Source of the DNA: Apricaphanius iberus
Lineage: Eukaryota > Chordata > Actinopteri > Cyprinodontiformes > Aphaniidae
NCBI GenBank assembly: GCA_028564705.1
Contig: JAPXFQ010001532.1
Coordinates: forward strand, 434,001 to 498,000
DNA length: 64,000 bases
Reading direction: 5' to 3'
The translations under genes and the position numbers were made by a program. This document shows, piece by piece, positions 27,001-37,900 of the stretch (the stretch's first letter is position 1; each line of letters begins with the position of its first letter). Under the pieces are notes generated by a model that was not told where the DNA came from, did not search any database, and worked only from the letters and a program-made list of their open reading frames with translations.

Positions 27001-30000
27001 TCTGCTTGACCTTGGGCAAGACATTTGACCTGCTGGTGGCAACTGTCCAATTAGGAAGCAACACTAATTATTAATCAGATTCATGCAAATATAATAAACA
27101 GTCCTCCCAATAAAGGAGTGGTTCTGAAGGTGCAGTCCACAGATTACTTCTCAGTTCCTTTCTGGCTGATGTTTTGGTCCCTTCTGAATGCTGGCGGTGC
27201 TTTCACTCTACTGATAGCATGAGACGGAGTCTACAGCCCACACAAGTGGCTCAGGTGGTGCAGCTCATCCAGTGAGAGCTGTGGCAGGAAGGTTTGCTGT
27301 GTCGATCAGCGTAGTGTCCAGATCATGGAGGCGCTACCCAGAGACAGCCATGAGGACATGGGGAGACGTGGAGGATAGGGCTGCACGATAAAAAAAAAAC
27401 GATCGCGTAATAGGCATGAAATCAGACATACTGCTCCACCATTTTGCGTGTCCTTTGACCCATATGACTTCTGTTGACCCAGATGTTTATGTTACGTTCG
27501 CCTGTGGTCCCGCCTCCTCTAGCTGTTATTTTGTCTGGTATGACTTAACAACTTAAATGTTTAATCAGTCAAAAAACTATTACAGTAATCAGTAACATCG
27601 CTTCACGTACATTTATCTGCCGAAACTGCGGCGGTGTCAATGGTTGACAGTTCGTCTGTAGCCATTTTTAGCTAGGTCCTTCTTCTTCTATGATTTCGGG
27701 GCGTCCGCTGCATTGTGGGATAGCGTAGCATCCACCGGCTGCTTACTGTGGCGGTAGTACACTTTAGGGAACTTTCTTGTTATTAGTCAGATCTATAATG
27801 GAGATTTGGATCTACTACATTGCTCAAATACTCCTTTTTATCTGCTACGTATCAAGCGTAGTGCAGCCATTATGAGTGCTGAGTGGCGTGTGCGCGGTTT
27901 TTATTTGGGCAGCTTAATGAAGCTTTAGCCATGCGTTGCCCCGTGGTGGTTGGCAGACTATTGGTTGAGGCAGTGTATGATGAAGAGGCACGCAGTGAAG
28001 CTCGCATTTTGAATGTAAAAATCGTTGATGATCAGGTTCATCTAATTGTCACCACCAAAATCGTGATCACGATCAAAATCTGATTAATTGTGCAGCCCTA
28101 GTAGAGGACGCTGTAGGAGAACCAAGAACCCAGCAACAGGACCACTACCTCCACCTCTGTGTAGGGAGGAACAGGAGGAGCACAGCTAGAGTCCTGCAGA
28201 ATGAGCTAATGTCTGCTCAAACGGTCAGAGCAGACTCCATGAGGTGGAATGGGGCGGTACTTACAGCCCAACACCTCCACCTCATCAGGAGTATGTCAAG
28301 GTGTTGTATGGAGGTCCTACAGGTATGTGGAGGCCTGTAGGACCTCTTTAATTTTTAGTGAGATATCCAGACCTCCATTGTTTGATAAATATTGATCATT
28401 TTGTTGTCAGCACATTCAACTATGCAAATAATAAGGATAAAGAATATTTCATTGATTCAGATCTAGGGTTTGTTATTTTAGTGTTCTGTTCATTTTTCTG
28501 AACAGTGTACAGAAGTAACGGTTTGGAGCCCTAATACTCGTCTCCAGGAAACATGATGTGAAATAAAACACACTACCCCGGTTTCTTTTCTTCACCTTCT
28601 TCCTTTCTTCCTTCTTGTCTCAGTTTAATGTCCATGACGTCAGGAAATTGAACCCACAGTAATCACTAATAAAGATTTTTTATACATATACATCAAGTGG
28701 CGTACTACAGCGAAGCTGTAATACTCTGCTTGGGAAAGTAAAACTGTTGGGCTTGTACTTGGTACTCAGACACCAATTCTGAGTAGCATACTGCTAGACA
28801 GGACACGTTAAAAAAAACAAAAAAAAAACACACTACCCAGAAAAACATCTGCTGTACCACACAGACCAAACGGAAAATGAAGAAAAAATTTTTTTTTGTT
28901 GTAGAGTAACCTAGATGTGACATTAACCACATAACCAAGTGGCCCTAAATCTGACACTGTTGTAGTGTGTTACACACACACGCGCACACACAGGGTAGAG
29001 GAGCTTCGATACTGATGCATTTCTTCCAACCACAGCACACTGTGGTTAAGGTTTCCTCAACCTCACCATCAGAACAGCTGCAGCTGCAGCGATGTTTGCT
29101 CGCCACTCACCGTAAAGAGGCTGAGATGAATGGATCCTGGCTGTCAGCAGGGGGGGCTGCTGCTTCTCTCTGTGAAGAACAGCAGCTGGCCTGGTAAGCA
29201 GGGGGAATTGGTAGAACAGGGCTGAGGACAGAACACAGAAGAAGAGCTTTTAACTGGACTAAATGGTACCAGAGTCGTCCCTCTGCATGACACCAGGCTA
29301 AAAACAGAGGCTACGTTATGAAGCAGCATGTAATGCTGACAGGGTCTCCATCTGCAGCAGTCACCCAGAGGAACAACTTTTTCTAAAGGGAAAAATCTTT
29401 AAATTCAGAAGGGAAAACAAACTATTTTAGATCATAAATTCAGCTATTTAAAGCCTACATTTAGGAGCTGTGGATCCAGAACAAGATCTGGGAGATGGAC
29501 TGGATGCAGCTGGTTGTGCATCATGGCGAGTTGAGAAATCGTTCTGCTACAGCAACAAACGTCCCATCTTCCCACTACTGTACCACTTCTGTCTGATTTT
29601 ATAATCTCAATATATTTAAACGGTGGTTTTCATAAAAAATTCTAACTTTATAATGCCAGATAATATCTTTGTTTTAATATTATAGGTAAGCACCACAAAT
29701 GATCCTCTTCTTGCAAACCTACAACTTTCCAACACTAGGAAATATCCAAGTTTTCTTTTAAATGTGGAAATAAAATATTAAAAAATCTGGAAATGTGGTG
29801 GAAATGTACTTTGTGGCCAAAGTATTAGTTTTTTCTAAATCTGGTAGCTGCTTTCTGATACACAAAAGAATGAAATATTAATAACATTTTATTATGATTG
29901 GATGTTATGTTGATCCATCAGAAATATAGAAAACTTAAGTAAAAATCAACACGTTCAGCTGTGTTCAGAAGACATTGCTGCATGTACAATTCATCTATTA

Positions 30001-32328
30001 ATGACTGCTCAAACCATTCATATGGGTGGCAGATAATTTGCCTGATAGAAAATAAAAATATTTCCAGTTCAGTTTCAATTCTTTTGTGTTAAGTTTTTAT
30101 TTCTAACATATTTTTCATCTTATAATTACTGATTGTTAAAATCCTATTTTATGTAAAAAAAAAAAGTCACTGTAAGTTATTCCAGTATTTCGTCAGTCTT
30201 ACTTAACACTCATAGATTACTGGAAGCTGGAAAAGCCTCAGCCTGTGTAACAATGAACGGATGGATGCAGGTTTTAGATAAGAGTGGAAGGGGAATATTT
30301 TAATACTCATATTAAATTATTCCATTCCATGGTTTTTCCAAATTAAATGTTTGTTTTTAATAAAAAAAATGTAAGCCACTGCAGTTTAACATTACCATTC
30401 ATCACTTCATAGTCAATGACGTTCATCCCTCCCTCCACAATTCATTTTTACAAATTAAGGGTTGTTTATCGTTCCAGATTCAATTATATTTTATTTGATT
30501 AATTTTCCCCATGTATATGTTGAGGGTAGTTATAGCATATGCTGGATAAACTCATCTTAAAATACTTTTTTTTGTTAATAGAATTCTACCAAATAATGAA
30601 ATGCTTCTTTGCAACCAAATGTTTAATTTTGTTTCTGTTTTTATCAATTATAGATTGAATATTAGTGTCAATTCCATCCTTATCTTTATTTATCTTCATC
30701 CCTAGATACTTAATTTTATTTTTAACTGGATTATTGTGAGTGGGAGTTTCTATAGAATTATCGTTATGTTTGAGTGACATCAAAATAAACTGATGTTCCA
30801 GACTATCAAACGCTTTGAAAAGAAATCTAAGAATAAGATAACTCCATCATTTTTAATTAACTTTCCATAATCTAATAACTCTAGGACAGGGTTAGGGTTA
30901 GAAAGCCAGATTATGTTTCACTAATCCAATTTTTGAGTGTGTTAGCTAAGATATGAGTGAACATTTAATAACCTAATACATCACAAACTGTGATGTATTA
31001 GTAATAACAGATTTGTCTTTGGTAAAGATATATGTATGATTATTCCTGCTTTCATCGTGTCAGAAGTGAATTATTTTGCCAGCATTTTTTTAAAGCTTTA
31101 AATCATAACACTCTAATATCATTCCAGTTTGTGGTCAGACCGTTCTGACCAGGAGATTCTCCCAACTTTATTTTCTGAACTATTATATCAAATTCAACAA
31201 TGTTTAATCCCAAAACACATTCTCTTTTGAATTCACAGGATAAACATCCAATATTATTGTAAAAAACGTTCTTGACTCTGTTACTGAGAATATGGATGAA
31301 TATAAATGTTGATAAAAATGTATATATATTTAACAGGATTTCGTTTACATTTATCAGGTTTATAGCTTTTTTTGTCTGTCTTGTTTTTTCTAATTTACTA
31401 AAATATGAACTATTCTTCTCGCCATCTTCTATTCATTTAGCCCTGCAGGGTACCGAAGCTCCTTTGGCCTTTTAAAAAAGATATAATTCATCTAATTTTG
31501 ACTGGAATTGTAAGAATTCTTCTCTATTTGTATCTGCAAAGTTGCAGTTTCTACATAATTCATTTAAGTCACTCAACAATTGTCTTTCCACTTCTTTTAA
31601 AAACAACAACACGTTTTTCCTTCCCATATTTAATGAAATATTTTCTGAGCTCGTATTAAGAAATTTCCCACTTTTTTCAGAGAATTACTTCCTTTGACAG
31701 ATAATAAAATGTTTTTAATCATAGGCCTACTGCAAATCAGCATTACATTTCCAGTAGCTTTTTTATATGTATTTTCTATCTTAGGAATTAATCAAATCAA
31801 GGCAATGATCAGTGACAGGAGCAGCAGATATCATCGGGTGAAATATGAAGCATTTTGAGATACTAGCCACAAATTAATTCTTGATTCTTAATTAAATTAC
31901 CATTCCAGAGTATCCAGGAAAACTGTTTTGTATGTAGATTAAAGTGTCTCCCGAGCGTCTAAAAGGGAATTATTTGATTAAAAAGTTATTAATATTTGGT
32001 TATGTGTTGTAAATTTTGTGGGGAATCTATCTAGCCATTGATCAGGGGCACAAATAAAATCCCCCCGACATTATTTAATTTGAAATGGTCAGCTCTGACA
32101 GGATACGAAGCTGTGACTTTAGAGGTTAGCAGCATCCAGCGGGGTGCTCCACACTCCCTGGCGGCCATTGTTTCTCTGTCTGCCCGCCGCCTCCGCTCCT
32201 CATTCCCGCCTCCGGCTCCAGCTGCTCTCGAGTTAACAGAAAAAACCAACCGACCTGGAAGAACCACAGCGCTACTCACGTTTTCCTCCTCTACGGCACA
32301 CAGAACTCAACCTAACGATGGCCGCCAT
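21003..32328 (-). CDS. sdhd: Succinate dehydrogenase cytochrome b small subunit (complex II anchor)
   Basis: Coding exons on the minus strand: 32328-32280, 29185-29111, 26404-26260 and 21168-21003, total 144 residues. Exon 1 ([16 protein letters not shown]) matches human SDHD's start MAVLWRLSAVC and is an import presequence. Exon 3 begins [17 protein letters not shown], with the first two membrane helices. Exon 4 covers the [11 protein letters not shown] loop and the last helix through [16 protein letters not shown]. By family knowledge His87 (in LHGHW) is the haem b ligand and Asp98/Tyr99 line the ubiquinone site. With SDHC it anchors the dehydrogenase in the inner mitochondrial membrane. 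Exon 2 is the weak point: the first AG (exon from 29190) breaks the frame, the next AG five bases on (29185) keeps it. All introns are GT-AG and filled with repeats. Confidence 0.93.
22243..22753. mobile_element. MITE (hAT-like?), copy 1
   Basis: The element begins CATAGACTGTAAAAAAG and its other end, read inward, CTATGGCTG. An ATCCTGAG duplication (22235-22242 and 22754-22761; in fact 9 bp match) flanks it. A near-identical copy without the last 60 bp is at 39629-40112. It is non-coding and lies in sdhd intron 3. An 8-bp target site suggests hAT, though the inverted repeat is weak. Confidence 0.65.
22762..24970. other. sdhd intron 3, middle part
   Basis: No gene was recognised. A CCAGTTTATGCTTCTCCGAC word near 24302 resembles the end of the Harbinger-like element at 55177, but no opposite end was found. 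The rest is AT-rich intron with a short T/A-rich tract. Confidence 0.3.
24973..25165 (+). mobile_element. tRNA-derived SINE
   Basis: A tRNA-like head has an A-box-like TGGTGTAGTGGTTAAGGC and a B box GGGTTCAATTCCTGCC, about 50 bases apart. A TCTCTCCCTACTTCCTC body follows, then AACTCAAAGGCCACTGTGG and an A-rich end. This is a fish tRNA-SINE in sdhd intron 3 and no tRNA cloverleaf is kept. Confidence 0.7.
26650..26830. repeat. MITE fragment related to 63060-63365
   Basis: The words TAGGGATGCAACGAGAG and CACCGATACCGAGTATCAG match, in reverse, the segment at 63300-63352 (GGTATCGTTGCCTCCC with CGGTATCGCATCGG). This GGGATGCAACGA start is frequent in fish DNA repeats. The other end is not visible. 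Confidence 0.4.
26938..27048 (+). mobile_element. tRNA-headed SINE, 5' part
   Basis: GATCGTGGCTCAGGTGG, a B-box-like TCGGTTCAAAGCCCC and CTTGGGCAAGACATTTGACC match the head of the SINE at 9117-9422 (there on the minus strand). The 3' half is missing and Tc1-like sequence follows. Confidence 0.6.
27055..28512 (+). mobile_element. Tc1/mariner-superfamily relic
   Basis: Plus-strand remnants of the transposase DNA-binding part: GCTCAGGTGGTGCAGCTCAT (VVQLI-type helix) near 27249, AGGTTTGCTGTGTCGATCAG near 27290, and, after an inserted MITE, CAGCAACAGGACCACTACC and GTCTGCTCAAACGGTCAGA (28130-28230). The catalytic domain is absent. The right end at about 28440-28512 (TTCAGATCTAGGG ... TTTTTCTGAACAGTGTA) is the terminal repeat type of a common fish Tc1-like family; the left repeat is not recognised. 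It lies in sdhd intron 2. Confidence 0.65.
27376..28100. mobile_element. hAT MITE nested in the Tc1-like relic
   Basis: The ends are TAGGGCTGCACGAT and, reversed, TAGGGCTGCACAAT. The 8-bp flanks are GTGGAGGA (27368-27375) and GTAGAGGA (28101-28108), one mismatch, the duplication size of hAT elements. Both ends continue into AT-rich inverted segments with GATCACGAT words. No transposase is encoded. Confidence 0.88.
28579..28824 (+). mobile_element. 5'-truncated copy of the GC-rich retroposon
   Basis: This is about 95 percent identical by eye to the last 245 bases of the element at 44368-45811, ends in an A-rich tail, and is flanked by perfect 14-bp duplications (AAAACACACTACCC at 28565-28578 and 28825-28838). 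Truncation at the 5' side plus an A tail and long duplication is the signature of LINE-type target-primed insertion. Confidence 0.88.
28965..28993. repeat. CA-rich microsatellite
   Basis: Alternating AC with a CGCG interruption, about 29 bases, in sdhd intron 2 just upstream (in gene orientation, downstream) of exon 2. Confidence 0.8.
29191..30439. other. sdhd intron 1, first part
   Basis: Nothing beyond AT-rich intron sequence is recognised: no long open frame, no repeat ends that can be paired. Confidence 0.3.
30440..31760 (-). mobile_element. L1/Tx1-like LINE relic
   Basis: The minus strand shows scattered RT motifs in several frames: a [13 protein letters not shown] stretch near 31160-31130, [10 protein letters not shown] near 30810-30780, then [15 protein letters not shown] near 30715. 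The order fits an L1-type ORF2. Many stops and frameshifts mark an old copy. The limits are approximate. It lies in sdhd intron 1. Confidence 0.6.
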
Positions 32329-34996
32329 GATGACTAACCCACCAAGGTCACCACCATAACCCGGATGTAGATACGGGCCCGTCAAGCACAAAGATGCTGA
32401 ATGTTAGAGAAGAAGGCTCACTCCGCTTGAAGTTCCTTTTTCTGTCTGCATTTTGCCTCAGTATAACAATAAAATGATGTAACAGTATTACCATAAATGT
32501 TACATAATATTGTGTTTATAAATATATTCGCAATTACATGGGTTGTCGTTTTTTAAAACGATTTAAAGATATAACTACACAGTTCTCTGTTTTTGTAACC
32601 ATTTCCATAATGGACATATTTCTCCTTGTGAGACAAAAAACGATTATTATATTATATATTTCGGTTTTAGGTTTTAAGGAGTGGCGGATCTACACCAACA
32701 TTTTAGGGGGGCAAGCTGAAGCCGGCTGATTATAATAAGACAATAACACTGTAACATTGCCTTTGAGTCTTTCAAATGTTAGTGTATAATTTCATCAATA
32801 TAGCAGCTCTGTTTTTGTTTAAAAAAGTTTAAAAAATAACTGTATATCTTAGTTATTTATTTCAGGGACAAGATTAAACAGAAATTGTGTTAGCATCTCT
32901 TTACAGCTTCAGAAAAATATATTTACATGCTAAATACATTTTTTGACAAAAAAGTTAAAAACTCATTCTTATGCTGTAGTAAGAATTCAAGCCACTATTT
33001 ATTTCCACATCCTGCACTGGTGAAAATTCTCATAAAAAATGGTAATTAATAATGCCTAAGACACTGCCTTCAATTCAAAAGCACATGGTTTCCAACTAAA
33101 TTACAAGAAAATAGATGTAAAAATAACACTTATATGTTCAGTGTCATTCAATACACTTATTCCATTAAAAATAGTTAAACTGTTATTACATACAGTATCT
33201 ATGTTTAAAAATATCAGCAGGTTCTTTATTAAGTATTTGTCATTTTGTAAGAGCCACAGGTTGTATACAGATTAACACTTTTCCTCTCCAGCCAAGTGAT
33301 GGCCATTATCTGCTTCGTGTGCTGGCTGATTGGCTTTGGGGACCAAATATTCAGATACATTTGGGACTTTCTGAAGGTATTATGGAACTGCCAATTTTAA
33401 AAATCAAATAATCAACACACGTTATACATATGCTTTGATTTGATGTAGTAATTTGAATGAATTTGCATGAGAATGCTTGGGCCCTCAGGAGAGTTTTTTT
33501 GTGTGGCCCCTTTTCTGGCTCATGGTGTTTAGTAAATACAAGTTATTTGACAGACTTATTATTGCCTGAATGGAGCATTTCAATTCTGAAACAGAAGAGT
33601 CAATGAATTTAATTATTAATACAAACATAATACAACCGTGTATATTTTATAAATTGAAGCCTGGGTTTCCAGTCTTAAGAGCCAGAGCCCTTCCAGTATT
33701 AGACGAGTTTCTGCTCCAGCCTCCTCCTCAGCAAGACAGAGTTCTGAAAAGGTTCCTTCAGCATAACTATAATTTGATTCAGGTGTGTTGAACCAGGAAA
33801 AGAACTAAAGCATGCAGGGGGGTGAGTTTGGACATCCATGAGTTAAACAATGTGTTTGGATTTTTTGAAGTGAAGCTCTGTGTAGTTATCATTAGTAATA
33901 GTTCCCATAATTGTCACATAAAGATATATCACCATGAATGTAAATGTGAATAAAGTCATGAAGTGGATGGAGGTGACAGCTAGTCAGATCTAGACTTTGT
34001 GTTTTAGATAACTTTAGCAGTTTAAAATAGATCAAAAATAAAATGGTCACATAGATCAGATGTAATACTATCAGTGGGCATTAATAATCTATCATTTCCA
34101 AACAGAGCATTTCTATGTTTGGTTGAATTTCTTTATTTCAGACAGCGTTTGGATGGATTTTACATGGTTGATCCAGGCAGCTGTATTAAATCTATATTAA
34201 GATACTGGAACTCTCGTTAAGTTTTCTATACACAGCAGACATGGCATATTGGATACTGATATTGGTTCTGCTGGATGAAACCAGATTTTCATAGTTAGAA
34301 TTTTAACTTCATGGATAGTTCTTGTTATATTTACAACTGGCAACTAAAAAATCCAGTTTATGTGACACATTCATTGTGCATTCTTGGTGAGAGGTCAAGC
34401 CCAGCGAGAGCCCCCTGCTGGCCTGGTTCCCCCGAGTAGTGGCCTGGTTTGCGTTTAGCTTGGGCCGGCTGGTGTTTAGAGTGGGAAACCGGTGCCGAAA
34501 AAAGGGACTTAGGAAGAGACATATTTCGTTTTATGTACACATTTATCTATTAATCAAGTTGAAATAAACATTACAGGAGTCATCAAGTTGTATATGTTGT
34601 CTAAAAAGTAGAAAAATATTTCGATGGTTTAACACTTGAAATCTGAGATAATAATTAAAAAACCGTTAAAAAACACATTATATTAGGAAAACACTGTGAA
34701 ATAAAGTAGAAAGTTAAAATATAATTATAAAGAAAGCTATTTACCTGTCCAAACAGAATATTTATGGCTGGAGTAAACCTCTCTTTGTCATTAAATATCT
34801 CTATGAACGTAACGTGCTGCGTCACAGTTGTCTTGCTGAGTTCCAAACTGCTAAGCTGTGACTCATCGCGGTGTGAGGACCATCTCTATGGTTTGTAGAT
34901 CAGTGCTCCTCCCCAGCAGCAGCAGCACACGCCGGGTAGCGGTGGTGAAGGACACTTCAGGCTCAGATCCGCTCCGTCCGTTCGCTCCGTGGACTC
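32329..34996. promoter_or_regulatory. Divergent sdhd-timm8b intergenic region
   Basis: The two mitochondrial genes are transcribed away from each other across this 2.67-kb space. Both ends are moderately CpG-containing near the start codons (32160-32340 and 34860-35000); the middle is AT-rich. About 33640-33835 is the end of an hAT-type MITE, with TTGATTCAGGTGTGTTGAAC and GAGTTTGGACATCCATG. In mammals the pair shares a short bidirectional promoter; here inserted DNA has separated the two starts. No TATA box or specific factor site is claimed. Confidence 0.5.
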
Positions 34997-37900
34997 ATGG
35001 ACAGCTTTGATCATATCAGCGCCTCGGAGAAGGCCGAAGCCTCTGAGCTTCAGAAGATGATCGCCATAGAGCAGCAGAAGGCCCAGTTTCAGGCTCAGGT
35101 TGGTGGCCACACGGTGTGTCCCCTGCAGCAGCAGCAGCAGCAGCAGCAGCAGGCCACACACTGCTGACCGGAAAGAACATTACAGCTTTAGATGTTCCAG
35201 GCTGGATTCAGCATCATGATAACACATCTCAGTCTCCCGTTGAGCTCTGACAGGAGTTCAACAGCTTTACAGGAACCAGGAAAGGATTTAGCTCAGAGTC
35301 AGTGTCCATGTGGGACCTTGCTGCTGCTGCTGCTGCTGTATTACTCTTACATTAGTTAATTTGGTCTTTCTGTGTCCCTGGTCTGTCTTCTGGGACCTCC
35401 AGACATTTGTGGCAGAGTTCCACTTGTACTGAGGCAGGTTCTGGTTCTGCTGGAGGTTTCTTCCTGTTAAAGGGGAGTTTTTCCTCTCCACTGTCGCTAC
35501 ATGCTTGCTCAGTATGAGGGATTGCTGAGGATGGAGTCTGCATGATCAGGGCACAACTAGTGATGGGGAAAAATGAAGCCCCATGAACCAATGAGGCTTT
35601 CCAACACACTGCTTTACTAAATGTTTCAAAATGCTGCCATCTGCTGTGTAATGAAATGTATTACACGCTGTGTCATATTACATTAGATTGCTTTATCATA
35701 GAAACCAGAGCTACAATGAGATTTAGTTTACATCACAACTTGTCCAGATGCAGGTCGCTGAAGGGCTTGCGGCCACAGTGCAGCGCTCCCATACTGTAGC
35801 CCTGTGTAAATCCTTTTTTTAAATAAAATACACACACATATATATATATATATAGAGATAGAGAGAGAGAGAGAACATTACCTAAAAGAGACAAATGACA
35901 ATTTTCTACTATTTAAAATACACGCTTAATTTGGATTAGCTGACTTTACACGCGAATTGCGAGGAAACCCGTTGCCTTATACCATTTTACTTTTTACACA
36001 AGCTAAAACTAAATATGTTGAGTATAACTAATACAGAATATTAACTTTTTACCAATGCTTTTTACCCATCTTTAATTTTAAATTGAGCAAAAAGCCTTAT
36101 TGACAGGATTCAAAAAGTTACCCCAGTGAGAAACTTATTAAAGTGATAGCGACAGCTGTCATTAGTTATTCAGAAGAATTATAGACCATGTAATGTCTGA
36201 CAGCCATCAGCTGGTTTGAAGATTGGCATCAGCAATGATGTTCAAACATAGAAAGATGGCCTAAATATTTTAGCAGACTATCATGGTGGTGTTATTCCCT
36301 TTAAATTACATCTTCACTCATGCTGCCAACCATGACACCAACAAATAAAGGTCACGACCCTGAACAAAGCAATAACAACAACCAACATAAACCTCACACT
36401 AAAATTACAGCAAATGCCCCAAATAGAACAAAATAACCAAAACATGGATACCCACAATGCACTGCAGGTCACACAGCAGCCCCTCCCCTCTCTTATAAAA
36501 CTAAACATACCAAGTTATCTCTACTAAACCTGATTAGTAGAATTGATCTTTCAGCTAAATAGTAAAATGAATTAATGTTGTTTAGTCATGACAGCAGGTT
36601 TTTACTGAACTTAACAGTATAAGTCGTGATCACTCAGAAGTTTGACCAGAAACTAATTCTGGGTTTACAGTGTAGGTCTATGAGTTCCAGAAAACATGTT
36701 TCTGAACTTGTTTGCTGGAAACAGCTTATAGGAAACAATAGTTTCCTATAAGCTGTTTCTGCTGCTCATTATATATTACATGAGCTGCTGTTAACTTGGA
36801 CACGCCCAACGCTTCTACAATCTTTACTCACGCCCGCCACTCACATAGTGACTGTTACTACTATGTGTGAAAGTTACAGACATTACTGCTGCAGTAGTTC
36901 AACCATACAAAAAAAATATTCAATCATTCAAAAAAATCCCCAAAAAAGTAGTTTAACCACACAGTAGTAGTAGTTCAACTCCCGTAGGAGGGGAATCTCT
37001 GGAAATCTCTGAGAATACTCAGAGATTTCAGCAAGATACTTCTGAATGGTTATTGAAGAAATGACTAAAAGTAAGAAGAATATATTTAACTGCTTACCTG
37101 GCACTCTGATATCTTCCTGAGACGCCGACTCTAAAGCCGTCCAGCTCGATCTTGCTGACTCCAGCTGTCTAGCACCATGGAGACCTCGCTCTTTGAGCTC
37201 TGTGCGGCTGCATGTCCTCAGTCTTCCCCCGGGTTGGAGTAGCTCAGATCGGCGGCTCGTCTATCGTCTTCCGCCTGGAGTTTGTGTAGCCCTTTGTGGC
37301 GGCAGGTCCTCCTTACCCCCCCCCCACCTTACCAGCAGCTTCTCACCGTATAAAATAAACCAATCTATGCCGCTCTTCTGTGGCAGATCTCTCGTCTTCT
37401 TCCCAGTTTTCAGCAGCTCAGTTCGGTGGCAGTTATCCCGTCTTCCCCGCAAGAATTTTACTGTAAAAAATAAAATTCAACCCATGCAGCGCTTCTGTCC
37501 TCTTTGACTGGGACCTGATTTAGTGTGATGAGCTCTTTTGACCAACCAAAAACGGAGCATTTTGCGTAGAGCTTCAACATGGTGTTCCATAATCTGAATG
37601 GTAACTTTTGTTTGCTGTTGTACCTGGTGGATGGAGACAGCACTCTGACGACACGTGGATATTCCAGTATTCCGGCTTGTGATATAGAAAGCTGGACATA
37701 TTTTGAACAGCTCAATCAGAGACTGAATGCAGGATCAATTAAGAAAACCCTATCTCACTCAAAACAGCATGGATGTTTAATTTTATTTGTATGCATGTAT
37801 ATGCACCACTGACACACAATAACACCCAAAATCCCAGGAAAAGTGGGGGGTTTTCATAATGTTTCCTTTAAAAAATTCTAATAAAAATATTAAAAAATGC

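Noticed and set aside
33240..33400. A fifth host gene between sdhd and timm8b
   Set aside because: Only one exon-like segment with no partner exon and no recognised product; kept only as a low-interest finding.
34886..35161. Minus-strand Leu-rich frame opposite timm8b exon 1
   Set aside because: It is the reverse of the coding exon and of the CAG tract.
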